DNA of 64,000 bases from an uncultured Pelagibacteraceae bacterium (GTDB taxonomy: Bacteria; Pseudomonadota; Alphaproteobacteria; Pelagibacterales; Pelagibacteraceae): contig CACGON010000003.1 in NCBI GenBank assembly GCA_902574695.1, positions 1 through 64,000 on the forward strand. Direction: 5' to 3'. Position 1 is the first letter of the stretch, and every line of letters begins with the position of its first letter. Position numbers and translations under genes: made by a program. Shown piece by piece: positions 25,585-34,425 of the stretch. The notes beneath the pieces are model-generated. The model was not told the DNA's origin. It saw only the letters and a program-made list of their open reading frames with translations, and made no database searches.

Positions 25585-28254
25585 TTACATCATGTTTCTA
25601 AGTACGAATTGTAATATGCCACCATTTTTATAATATTCTAGCTCATTTTTTGTGTCTATTCTGCATAAGGTTTTAATTTTTTTAATGTCTCCAGACGAAT
25701 ATTTTATTTCAACATCTACTATATCAGATGGATTTACTCCATTTTCTATTTTTAAAACTGTAATTAATTCAGAGCCATCTAGTTGCAATTTTTTGCGATC
25801 CATACCTTCGCTAAATTGTAAAGGTAAAATACCCATCCCAATAAGATTTGATCTGTGGATCCTCTCGAAGCTTTCTGCAATTACAACTTTAATACCTAGT
25901 AATTTAGTTCCTTTTGCAGCCCAATCTCTAGATGATCCAGTGCCATACTCTTTGCCGCCAATAACTACTAGATCTGTTCCTCTTTTCTTGTATTCAACAA
26001 CAGCATCATATATAGGCAAAATTTTATTCTCAGGATAAAGTTTTGTATATCCACCCTCGGTCCCCGGAGCCATTTCGTTTCTAATCCTTATATTTGCGAA
26101 TGTTCCTCTCATCATAACTTCATGATTTCCTCTTCTAGATCCGTAAGAATTATAATCTTTAGGTAAAACTTGATGTTTCATGAAGTATTCACCTGTTGGG
26201 CTTTCCTTTTGTATTGATCCTGCCGGTGAAATATGGTCTGTAGTGACCATATCACCTAAAATAAGAAGTGGTCTTGCATTTTTAATCTCTTTAAAACCCT
26301 CAGGCTCATCTGGTAATTCATCAAAAAATGGTGGTCTTTTGACATATGTTGAGCTCTCATCCCAATTATATATACTATTTTTTTCAGTTTTAATTTTTTG
26401 CCATTGTGAAGGCCCCTCTGATACATTTGAATATCTTTTTACAAACATTTCTGCATTCAATGATTTTGCTAACGTATCCTCAATTTCTTTATTTGATGGC
26501 CATATATCTTTAAGGTAAATATCTTTTCCACTTTTATCCTTTCCAAGAGAATCTTTATACAAATCTACTTCCATATGACCTGCTAGTGCATAGGCGACAA
26601 CTAAAGGTGGAGATGCTAGATAATTTGCCTTTATATGAGGTGAAATCCTCCCTTCAAAGTTTCTATTTCCTGAAAGAACAGATACTGCATAAATATTTTG
26701 TTTTTCTATTGCCTCAACAATATTATCTTTAAGAGGACCTGAGTTACCAATACAGGTCGTACAACCATATCCAACTAGATTAAAACCAAGCATATCTAGA
26801 TATTTATTTAAACCAGCTTTTTTTAAATAGTCTGTTACAACTTGCGAGCCTGGTGCTAGAGATGTTTTGACCCAAGGCTTTGTTTTCAAGCCAAATTCAA
26901 TGGCTTTTTTTGCCAGTAGACCTGCTCCAATTAAAACATTTGGATTAGATGTATTTGTACATGATGTGATAGCGGCTATTAAAATTGAACCATCTTTAAT
27001 ATCAAAATTTGTATTATCTACTTTTGAAATATTTTTCTTATCTCTTTTTGTGGCTTCTTTAAATATTTTCTTAAAATTAGATGCCGCCTCGTTCAATAAG
27101 ACTTTATCTTGTGGTCGCTTTGGACCGGAGATTGTTGGGACAACCTCTGACATATCTAGGGAAATTTTATCAGTAAACTCAATATTGTTGCTAGCCCACA
27201 AGCCTTGTTCTTTGGCATATTTTTCTACAATTTTTACTGTTCTCTCATCCCTTCCTGAAAATCTTAAATACTTTAATGTCTCTTCGTCTATAGGAAAAAA
27301 ACCACATGTTGCACCATACTCTGGGGCCATATTTGCAATGGTAGCTCTATCAGCTAGGCTTAAATTTTTTAAACCTTCTCCAAAAAATTCAACAAATTTC
27401 CCTACTACTCCCTTATCTCTTAACATTTTTACAACAGTTAAAACTAAGTCAGTTGCAGTTGTTCCCTCTGGTAATCTATTTTTTACCTCAAAACCAATTA
27501 CCTCAGGTATTAACATTGATATAGGTTGGCCTAACATGCCTGCTTCTGCCTCAATTCCACCTACCCCCCATCCTAAAACGGATAGTCCATTTACCATTGT
27601 TGTATGACTGTCGGTTCCAACTAAAGTATCAGGGAAAAGATAATCTTTTCCATCTGAATTTTCAGTCCAAACTACCTTTGATAAATATTCTAAATTAACT
27701 TGATGACAAATACCAGTTCCTGGAGGTACTATCCTAAAATTATCAAATGCCTGCTGTCCCCACTTTAAAAACGAGTATCTCTCACCATTTCTTTCAAATT
27801 CAATATCAACATTTTTCTCAAATGAGTCTTGTTTTGCAGATTGATCTACTTGAACTGAGTGGTCAATTACTAAGTCAACAGTAGATAATGGATTAATTTT
27901 TTTAGGATCTTTATTTTTCTTTTTTACTGCTTCTCGCATTGCGGCTAAGTCTGCGACAGCAGGTATACCAGTATAATCTTGAAGTAGAACTCTGGCTGGT
28001 CTATAAGCAATTTCTGTATTTGATTTTTTATCAACCAACCATTTTTTTATCGCTTCAATCTGATTTTTATTTACACTTACGCCATCTTCGTACCTCAATA
28101 AATTTTCTAAAAGAACTTTTAATGACTTTGGAAGATTACTGATACCGTTCAAACCATTTTTTTCAGCCTTTAATAAGGAAAAGAAATTATAATCTTTACC
28201 ATTAATAGTAATTGTATCTAATGAATTATAAGAATTTTTATTTCCTGGTTTCAT
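25585..28254 (-). CDS. acnA: Aconitate hydratase A
   Basis: 889 residues, the normal size for AcnA, which interconverts citrate and isocitrate in the TCA cycle using a 4Fe-4S cluster. Cluster Cys are in AAITSCTNTSNP and in VGYGCTTCIGNSGPL. Substrate-binding runs include GTDSHTTMVNGLSVLGWG, and the C-terminal swivel domain has GGKEYGTGSSRDWAAKG. It heads the minus-strand run acnA-yfgM-bamB-cupin with gaps of 3 bases or overlaps. No oddity seen. Confidence 0.97.
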   Translation of the reverse strand: MKPGNKNSYNSLDTITINGKDYNFFSLLKAEKNGLNGISNLPKSLKVLLENLLRYEDGVSVNKNQIEAIKKWLVDKKSNTEIAYRPARVLLQDYTGIPAVADLAAMREAVKKKNKDPKKINPLSTVDLVIDHSVQVDQSAKQDSFEKNVDIEFERNGERYSFLKWGQQAFDNFRIVPPGTGICHQVNLEYLSKVVWTENSDGKDYLFPDTLVGTDSHTTMVNGLSVLGWGVGGIEAEAGMLGQPISMLIPEVIGFEVKNRLPEGTTATDLVLTVVKMLRDKGVVGKFVEFFGEGLKNLSLADRATIANMAPEYGATCGFFPIDEETLKYLRFSGRDERTVKIVEKYAKEQGLWASNNIEFTDKISLDMSEVVPTISGPKRPQDKVLLNEAASNFKKIFKEATKRDKKNISKVDNTNFDIKDGSILIAAITSCTNTSNPNVLIGAGLLAKKAIEFGLKTKPWVKTSLAPGSQVVTDYLKKAGLNKYLDMLGFNLVGYGCTTCIGNSGPLKDNIVEAIEKQNIYAVSVLSGNRNFEGRISPHIKANYLASPPLVVAYALAGHMEVDLYKDSLGKDKSGKDIYLKDIWPSNKEIEDTLAKSLNAEMFVKRYSNVSEGPSQWQKIKTEKNSIYNWDESSTYVKRPPFFDELPDEPEGFKEIKNARPLLILGDMVTTDHISPAGSIQKESPTGEYFMKHQVLPKDYNSYGSRRGNHEVMMRGTFANIRIRNEMAPGTEGGYTKLYPENKILPIYDAVVEYKKRGTDLVVIGGKEYGTGSSRDWAAKGTKLLGIKVVIAESFERIHRSNLIGMGILPLQFSEGMDRKKLQLDGSELITVLKIENGVNPSDIVDVEIKYSSGDIKKIKTLCRIDTKNELEYYKNGGILQFVLRNMM

Positions 28255-28299
28255 AAAGTCATTATCTTATAGAATATTTAGTTCAAATTATGAATAAAA

Positions 28300-28890
28300 T
28301 TATAAGTAAAAAGTTGCTATACAAGCTACTAAAAAAGTAGACATAACATAATTAAATCTTTTAATAAATTTCTCATTTGTCGCGAATCTTCTCAAAAATC
28401 TGCCTATAAATGTCCAAAAATTAATACTTATTATCGCAAATAGAAAAGCAATACAAATAACCCAAAAAGAAGTTAACAAAAAATTCTCCCCTCTTTCTAC
28501 ATATGTAGATATCATAATTACTGTAACTATATATGATTTTGGATTTATAAATTGAAAAAAAAAGGTTTCTAAAAATTTAACTGGATTCTCTTTTTTGTTA
28601 TTTAAATTATTTTTCGAAAATGAAATCTTATAAGCTAAGTATAATAAAAATAACGAACCTGTATACTTTAAAACTTCTTGAATAACCGGAAAGTTTTGGA
28701 AAATATTTATTAATCCAAAATTCATGGCTACAACTAATATAGTGAAACCAAAAACAACACCAAGCATGTGTGGTATAGTTTTTATTATTCCAAAATTAAA
28801 ACCTGAATAAGAGGCGACAACATTATTTGGTCCAGGTGAACAGCTTGTAGCAAACATAAAAAAACAAAGTGATATTATCTCTGGGTGCAT
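28300..28890 (-). CDS. LysE/RhtB-family amino-acid exporter
   Basis: 196 residues with about six membrane spans. The N-terminal signature SCSPGPNNVVASYSGFNFG is the LysE/RhtB hallmark (PGPN), and INPKSYIVTV in the middle is also typical. The family exports amino acids such as lysine, threonine or homoserine lactones. The gene ends 45 bases before the acnA start and lies 6 bases after csaA. Confidence 0.87.
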   Translation of the reverse strand: MHPEIISLCFFMFATSCSPGPNNVVASYSGFNFGIIKTIPHMLGVVFGFTILVVAMNFGLINIFQNFPVIQEVLKYTGSLFLLYLAYKISFSKNNLNNKKENPVKFLETFFFQFINPKSYIVTVIMISTYVERGENFLLTSFWVICIAFLFAIISINFWTFIGRFLRRFATNEKFIKRFNYVMSTFLVACIATFYL

Positions 28891-28896
28891 TCTTGA

Positions 28897-29238
28897 TTAT
28901 GCAATTGGGAGACCGTTCTCTGCTTTTTGTGATGGGTGGAGTAATGTTACTTTTCCTTCTTTATCTATAGACCCCAGAATTAATACTTGAGATTTTACTC
29001 CAGCGATATTTTTTTCTGGAAAATTACATACTCCAATTACCTGCTTTCCAACAAGATTTTCTTCACTATAAAAATGTGTGATTTGAGCTGATGACTGCTT
29101 AATTCCAATTTCTTCTCCAAAATCCACCTCAACAACTAGAGAAGGTTTTCTTGCTTTTTCGTTTTTTTTGACAGAAACCACAGTTCCTAATCTAATGTCG
29201 ACTTTGTCAAATATATCGTAGGTTATTTGTTCTTTCAT
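28897..29238 (-). CDS. csaA: CsaA-type tRNA-binding domain protein
   Basis: 113 residues, all of it a single EMAP-II/Arc1p OB-fold: DIRLGTVVSVKKNEKARKPS, VEVDFGEEIGIKQSSAQI, VIGVCNFPEKNIAGVKSQVL and HPSQKAENGLPIA are the CsaA signatures. CsaA binds tRNA and has been described as a chaperone linked to secretion; the exact role is unsettled. It is divergent from argE, whose ATG lies 28 bases away. Confidence 0.92.
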   Translation of the reverse strand: MKEQITYDIFDKVDIRLGTVVSVKKNEKARKPSLVVEVDFGEEIGIKQSSAQITHFYSEENLVGKQVIGVCNFPEKNIAGVKSQVLILGSIDKEGKVTLLHPSQKAENGLPIA

Positions 29239-29265
29239 GATTTTAATATATAATTGATTATATTT

Positions 29266-30450
29266 ATGAGTACAGAAAATAATAAAAATTTATTTGATAA
29301 TTCAATTAAAATCTTAACTGATTTAATAGCATTTAAAACCATATCTGGTGAGGATAATAATTCACTAATAAATTATTGTGATGATGTTTTAAAAAGAAAT
29401 GGAGCTACATCTTTTAAGATTTTTGATGATGAAAAAAAAAGAGTCAATTTATTTGCTACTCTAAAAGCTAAAAAACCAAATGGAAAAAAGCCTGTAATTC
29501 TTTCAGGTCATACAGATGTAGTTCCAGTTTCAAAAGGTTGGTCAACAGATCCTTTTAAAGCAACAATTAAAGATAATAAACTTTATGGAAGAGGTTCTTG
29601 TGACATGAAAGGTTTTATAGCATGTGCATTAGCCTATGCTCCAATTTTTTCTAAATGTGATTTGGATAGAGATATTAATTTTTCTTTTACATTTGATGAA
29701 GAAACTGCCTGCTTAGGAGCGCCACTTTTGATTAAAGAATTAAAAAAAAGAGGTTTTACTAAAGGGATTTGTATTGTGGGCGAACCTACAAATATGAAAA
29801 TAATTGATGCTCATAAAGGTGCTTATGAATATACAACTTTTTTTGAGGGGCTTGCTGGACATAGTTCTCAGCCTCATAAAGGAGTTAGTGCTGTTGAGTA
29901 TGCTGCTAGATATGTAAATAAATTAATTGAACTTAGACAAAAATTAAAAGAAAGAGCTCCAAAAAATTCTATATTTTCTCCTCCATATTCTACTTTGTCT
30001 ATTGGTGGAATATTTGGAGGTATTGCTCACAACGTGATAGCGGACAAATGTCATGTTAAGTGGGAAACAAGACCTGTGATTAAAGAAGATGCAATTTTTT
30101 TAAATAATGAATTAGATAAATTTGTTAGTGAAAAACTTTTACCAGAAATGAAGAAAATTTTTCCAGACTCAAAAATTAAAAAAGAAATAATAGGAGAAAT
30201 AATTGGTTTCGATAGAGATTTGAAATCAGAAGCTTGTGAGTTTGTTTCTAGTATTACTGGAGATAATTCGAGAGAAGTTGTTTCATTTGGAACTGAAGCA
30301 GGTTTGTTTCAAGAAATCGGAATAAGCACTGCTGTTTGTGGACCTGGTTCTATCGAGCAAGCTCATAAAATTGATGAGTTTATAGAATTAGATGAAATTT
30401 CGAAATGTCTTAAGTTTCTAGAAGGTGTTAGAGAAAAATCTACAAAATAA
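29266..30450 (+). CDS. argE: Acetylornithine deacetylase (M20 family)
   Basis: 394 residues from ATG 29266; an in-frame TTG four codons upstream is less likely. M20 metallopeptidase signatures are LSGHTDVVPV (metal His/Asp), GRGSCDMKGF (bridging Asp), FDEETACLGAP (catalytic Glu-Glu) and VGEPTNMKIIDAHKGA. A dimerisation domain fills the middle and the last metal His is in EQAHKIDEF. ArgE removes the acetyl group from N-acetylornithine in arginine synthesis. Related M20 deacylases cannot be excluded. It converges with the aldehyde dehydrogenase gene (4-base gap). Confidence 0.85.
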   Translation: MSTENNKNLFDNSIKILTDLIAFKTISGEDNNSLINYCDDVLKRNGATSFKIFDDEKKRVNLFATLKAKKPNGKKPVILSGHTDVVPVSKGWSTDPFKATIKDNKLYGRGSCDMKGFIACALAYAPIFSKCDLDRDINFSFTFDEETACLGAPLLIKELKKRGFTKGICIVGEPTNMKIIDAHKGAYEYTTFFEGLAGHSSQPHKGVSAVEYAARYVNKLIELRQKLKERAPKNSIFSPPYSTLSIGGIFGGIAHNVIADKCHVKWETRPVIKEDAIFLNNELDKFVSEKLLPEMKKIFPDSKIKKEIIGEIIGFDRDLKSEACEFVSSITGDNSREVVSFGTEAGLFQEIGISTAVCGPGSIEQAHKIDEFIELDEISKCLKFLEGVREKSTK

Positions 30451-30454
30451 TTTG

Positions 30455-31888
30455 TTAGTTCCAACCACCAACTGATTTTACCTCAAGAAATTCAACAAGG
30501 CCCTCTGAACCTGCTTCTCTGCCAATACCAGAATGTTTAAATCCTCCGAACGGTGCATCTACAGCGATACCAGCTCCATTTACATCTACCATTCCAGATC
30601 TTAACTTTCTTGCTACTCTTTTTACTTTTTCGGGGTCTTGAGTTTGTATATAATTCGTTAAACCGTAAGGAGTATCATTTGCAATTTTTATAGCCTCCTC
30701 TTCATTTTCAAAAGGCATAACAGATAAAACTGGTCCAAAAATTTCTGTTCTTGCAATCTCCATATCATTTTTTACGTCTGCAAAAACAGTGGGTTTAACG
30801 TAATATCCCTTATCGAGACCATTGGGTTTACCTGGTCCACCTGAAATTAATTTAGCACCTTCATCTATACCTTTTTTAATTAATGTTTGAATTTTATTAA
30901 ATTGTGTTTCTGATATAACTGGACCTATATGTTCGCCTTCTTTGTTTGGATCATCAACTTGAAATTCATTGGCGTATTTTTTAAGTCTTTCTAGCGCTTC
31001 ATTGTACATTGATTTTTCAACTAACATTCTAGTAGGTGCATTACAAGATTGGCCTGAATTTCTAAAACATCTCAATGCTCCTCGTTCAATTGCTTCAGGA
31101 TCGGCGTCTTTAAAGATTATATTTGCACCTTTGCCTCCTAATTCTAAACTTACTCTTTTAAAATCTTTTGCAGCATTTTGAGAAATTAAAGCTCCTGCTC
31201 TAGTTGATCCTGTGAAAGAAATCATATTTATTTCTGGGTGACTGGTTAGTGCATCGCCGGTAGTAGCTCCATCCCCATTTACTAGATTAAAAACACCAGC
31301 AGGAAATTTTGCCTCGTCAATTATTTCTGCTAAAATCATAGATGATAGCGGGGCTAACTCAGAAGGCTTTAAAACCATAGTACAACCAGCTGATAATGCT
31401 GGAATTACTTTTAAACAAACCTGATTCATTGGCCAATTCCAAGGCGTGATTAGCGCACAAACACCTTTGGGTTCATAGATAATTCTCTGATCAGGGGCGT
31501 GCTCCCCCAATGGTTTTTCAAATTTAAATTCTTTTAAATATCTTATAAATGATTTTATATGGCTTGCTCCTGTACCAGTTTGTAATTTAGTTGAGAAATC
31601 TTTTGGGGCACCCATTTCCATTGTAATTGCGTTAGCAATATCAGCCCATCTTTTTTTATAAAGCGTATAAAGATTTTCTAATAATTTTATTCTCTCTTCT
31701 TTTGAGCTAAATCCCCATGTCTCATAAGCTTTTTTAGCTGCATTAACTGCTTTATTAATATCTTCTTTTCCACCTAATGATATTGTTGCGCAGCTTTTTT
31801 CTGTTGATGGATCAATTACCTCTAGACTTTGTTTATTAACAGGATCAATCCATTCGCCATTAATATAGAATTTTTTTTTATCAATCAT
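30455..31888 (-). CDS. Aldehyde dehydrogenase, NAD(P)-dependent
   Basis: 477 residues with the full ALDH fold: cofactor run ITPWNWPMNQ, SFTGSTRAGA, catalytic Glu in LELGGKGANI, catalytic Cys in NSGQSCNAPTR, and EIFGPVLSVMPF near the end. It follows the ureohydrolase gene by 14 bases on the same strand, so it may oxidise an amino- or guanidino-aldehyde made in polyamine or arginine breakdown. The specific substrate is not visible. Confidence 0.92.
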   Translation of the reverse strand: MIDKKKFYINGEWIDPVNKQSLEVIDPSTEKSCATISLGGKEDINKAVNAAKKAYETWGFSSKEERIKLLENLYTLYKKRWADIANAITMEMGAPKDFSTKLQTGTGASHIKSFIRYLKEFKFEKPLGEHAPDQRIIYEPKGVCALITPWNWPMNQVCLKVIPALSAGCTMVLKPSELAPLSSMILAEIIDEAKFPAGVFNLVNGDGATTGDALTSHPEINMISFTGSTRAGALISQNAAKDFKRVSLELGGKGANIIFKDADPEAIERGALRCFRNSGQSCNAPTRMLVEKSMYNEALERLKKYANEFQVDDPNKEGEHIGPVISETQFNKIQTLIKKGIDEGAKLISGGPGKPNGLDKGYYVKPTVFADVKNDMEIARTEIFGPVLSVMPFENEEEAIKIANDTPYGLTNYIQTQDPEKVKRVARKLRSGMVDVNGAGIAVDAPFGGFKHSGIGREAGSEGLVEFLEVKSVGGWN

Positions 31889-31902
31889 TTTTGCAAATTA
31901 AC

Positions 31903-32865
31903 CTATCTATCTATTTTTGCAAATAAATTAGTTAATTCATAAATGATAGTTGCTGCAGCTAACGAAGTAACTTCAGCATGATCATATGCCGGTGCAACCT
32001 CTACGACATCTGCTGATATCAGATTTAATCCTGATAATCCTCTCAAAACATTTACCATTTCTCTTGTTGTCATGCCTGCGATTTCTGGTGTACCAGTTCC
32101 TGGTGCAAATGCGGGGTCTAGAACATCTATATCGATAGATAAATATAATGGGTTGTTACCTACTCTTTTTTTTATTCTTTCTGCAATTTTATCTGTACCT
32201 TGGGTTTGAAATTCATCGCAGTGAATAATTTTGAAACCAAAACTTTCATCGTTTTTAAAATCATCTTTACTATATAATGGTCCTCTAATTCCAACATGCA
32301 TAGATGCGTCATCTAAAAATAAATTTTCCTCTCTGGCTCTTCTAAATGGAGTGCCATGAGTGTATGGAGCACCCATGTATGTATCCCATGTATCAAGATG
32401 AGCATCAAAGTGTACTAATGATACAGGTCCATTATTAAATTTATTCATTGCTCTTAGTAATGGAAAAGCAATTGTGTGATCTCCGCCCATGCTTATTATA
32501 CCTTTTGTTTTTTTTAAAAGATCTAATGCACCATCTTCTATTTGTTTAATTGCTTCATTTATATTAAATGGATTACAAGTAATATCTCCTGCATCAGCTA
32601 CTTGCTGCACTTTAAATGGTTCAACATCATAGTTTGGATGATAATTAGTTCTTAAATGTCTAGATGCCTGACGAATACTTTGTGGTCCAAATCTTGCACC
32701 TGGTCTATAACTTGTGCCGGCATCAAAGGGAATACCGACTATTGCAATATCACATTTGTCGACATCTCTTAACTCAGGTAATCTTGCAAAAGTACTAGGT
32801 CCTGCAAATCTTGGAACTACAGTTCCACTTACTGGCTGAATTGGCTCATCTTTCTTTTTAGTCAT
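31903..32865 (-). CDS. speB: Agmatinase/ureohydrolase family protein
   Basis: 320 residues. The binuclear manganese site of ureohydrolases is complete: GGDHTIAF, HFDAHLDTWD and SIDIDVLDPAFAPGTGTPE. The early run GIPFDAGTSYRPGARFGP is typical of agmatinase-type enzymes, which release urea from agmatine or other guanidino compounds such as guanidinobutyrate. It overlaps the small upstream membrane protein gene by 8 bases and precedes the aldehyde dehydrogenase. The guanidino substrate is uncertain within the family. Confidence 0.87.
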   Translation of the reverse strand: MTKKKDEPIQPVSGTVVPRFAGPSTFARLPELRDVDKCDIAIVGIPFDAGTSYRPGARFGPQSIRQASRHLRTNYHPNYDVEPFKVQQVADAGDITCNPFNINEAIKQIEDGALDLLKKTKGIISMGGDHTIAFPLLRAMNKFNNGPVSLVHFDAHLDTWDTYMGAPYTHGTPFRRAREENLFLDDASMHVGIRGPLYSKDDFKNDESFGFKIIHCDEFQTQGTDKIAERIKKRVGNNPLYLSIDIDVLDPAFAPGTGTPEIAGMTTREMVNVLRGLSGLNLISADVVEVAPAYDHAEVTSLAAATIIYELTNLFAKIDR

Positions 32866-32983
32866 TAAAATTGAATAAGACTATCAAAATTAAAACGACC
32901 CAAAAGAAAGCGTAGTAATATAAAATATATTTTCTAGCAAAACGTCCTGAAATTGTGTTATTTGATTTATCTTTTTTTTTCAT
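32858..32983 (-). CDS. Small single-span membrane protein coupled to speB
   Basis: 41 residues from ATG 32983 to a TAA at 32860-32858. The N-terminus is basic (MKKKDKSNNTISGRFARKY) and a hydrophobic helix follows (about residues 20-38). The end overlaps the speB start by 8 bases, the same coupling style used by other genes here, which supports it as a real gene. It could be a small membrane-anchored peptide; no family recognised. Confidence 0.5.
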   Translation of the reverse strand: MKKKDKSNNTISGRFARKYILYYYAFFWVVLILIVLFNFND

Positions 32984-33036
32984 ATTAAAAATGTACCATA
33001 TTATTTTAATTTCTAATATGATCTAAATTGTATCTC

Positions 33037-33771
33037 ATGAAATTTATTTATTATTTAATTTTAAGCTTTTTTTTAATTTTTCCTGCAAATTCTGATCAAT
33101 TATATGAAATTATAAAGATACCAAATTTAAAGCTTTATAAAATTGAGGATAACGGATTAAGGTTTTTGTTTTCTGAAAAAGGTTTTTCTGCTGGTGTTGG
33201 TATTAACAATGTATCTTCTTCAGCTATAGATGAAAATAAAATTAAAGAAAATTATAATCAAATAAGTGAAAGTCTTAATGTCTATGAAAAAGACTTTTTG
33301 AATAAAATTCGATTAAAATATGTTGTAATATGTGAAAATTTGAAAATATCAGAAATTCCAGCCTTAGGTTATGCAAACCCAAAAATGAAAACGTTAATGT
33401 TTAATATAAATACTGAAAACAAATATATTGATAGAGTATTGCATCATGAGGTATTTCATTTTATTCATTTTGATGAAGAAGACATTTTTGACCAAGTAAT
33501 TTGGGAGCAATTAAATGATTTAGATTTTGGTTATAAAGAATGTTCAACTTGCTCTAACAAAGTTAGCTTGAAATATATCGATAATAATAAGGGGTTTTTA
33601 ACAGATTATTCAATGTCTACCCCTTATGAAGATATGGCAGAAGTTTATTCATTTATGAAAACCAATAAAAAAATATTAATTGAAAGGTCAAAAAAAGACG
33701 AAATAATTAAAAAAAAAATTACTTTTTTGGAAAAGCAAATATCTAAACTAGATATAAACTTTAAATATTAA
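33037..33771 (+). CDS. Exported HExxH metallopeptidase-like protein
   Basis: 244 residues from ATG 33037 (a TTG three codons earlier would add little). A signal peptide spans residues 1-19 (ending PANS). H137-E-V-F-H141 is a zinc-binding HExxH, and a later EDMAEVYSFM could supply the third ligand Glu, as in gluzincins. A CSTCSNK pair of Cys lies between them. It probably acts in the periplasm. The cyclophilin-like gene follows after 1 base, so the two may cooperate in periplasmic protein handling. No named family. Confidence 0.7.
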   Translation: MKFIYYLILSFFLIFPANSDQLYEIIKIPNLKLYKIEDNGLRFLFSEKGFSAGVGINNVSSSAIDENKIKENYNQISESLNVYEKDFLNKIRLKYVVICENLKISEIPALGYANPKMKTLMFNINTENKYIDRVLHHEVFHFIHFDEEDIFDQVIWEQLNDLDFGYKECSTCSNKVSLKYIDNNKGFLTDYSMSTPYEDMAEVYSFMKTNKKILIERSKKDEIIKKKITFLEKQISKLDINFKY

Positions 33772-33772
33772 A

Positions 33773-34423
33773 ATGATTAAAAAAATAAAACAGACCAAGT
33801 TAGAAAAATATCTAACGGTATTTATTGTTATTTTAGCAGTTTTTAGTTTTGGGACTTTTTTTATTTTAAAAAATAAATGTTTATTTGTAAAAAATTATGA
33901 TCCTAATAATTTAGTTTTTGAAAATGTTGAAAATATTGTGGTGCTTAATGTACCTTGTGGCAACGTAATTATTGAACTTTATCCTAAGCTTTCTCCTAAC
34001 TCTGTTAAAAGATTTAAGATGCTAATTAACTCTGGGGAATATAATGACGTAGCTTTTCATAGAGTTGTAAAAAAATTTTTAGTTCAAGCTGGGGACTTAG
34101 AGTATGGAAAAAAAAATAACATTAACTATACATATTTAGGTACTGGCTCCTCTAAATATGGTAAGATTAAATCTGAAGTAAGTGAACCTTTTAATTTTGT
34201 AAAAGGAAGCGTTGGAATGGCTCGTAAAAGTGAAATGAATACAGAGGACAGTCAGTTTTTTATTTTATTAAATGATGCACCACTTTTTGAAGGTGAGTAT
34301 ACCCCGATTGGCAAAGTACTTTATGGCCTTAAAGCTTTAGATAAAATAAAACATAATAATAAATCCGAATATGTTTTGAGGCCAGATTTTATAAATTATT
34401 TTAAAATGTTAAAAGATCTATAA
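33773..34423 (+). CDS. Membrane-anchored cyclophilin-type peptidyl-prolyl isomerase
   Basis: 216 residues. A membrane span at about residues 13-33 is followed by a cyclophilin domain: NVIIELYPKLSPNSVKRF, VAFHRVVKKFLVQAGD (catalytic Arg in FHRV, Gln in QAGD), GSVGMARKSEMNTEDSQFFI and GKVLYGLKALDKI. The loops are short, as in bacterial PpiA/PpiB. The anchor suggests a periplasmic foldase. It starts 1 base after the HExxH protein and ends 2 bases from the convergent fadN-type gene. Confidence 0.86.
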   Translation: MIKKIKQTKLEKYLTVFIVILAVFSFGTFFILKNKCLFVKNYDPNNLVFENVENIVVLNVPCGNVIIELYPKLSPNSVKRFKMLINSGEYNDVAFHRVVKKFLVQAGDLEYGKKNNINYTYLGTGSSKYGKIKSEVSEPFNFVKGSVGMARKSEMNTEDSQFFILLNDAPLFEGEYTPIGKVLYGLKALDKIKHNNKSEYVLRPDFINYFKMLKDL

Positions 34424-34425
34424 CT

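Noticed and set aside
26867-27607. Open frame of 246 codons on the plus strand inside acnA
   Set aside because: It is antisense to a complete aconitase gene, its peptide has no family motif, and it only mirrors the codon bias of the real gene.
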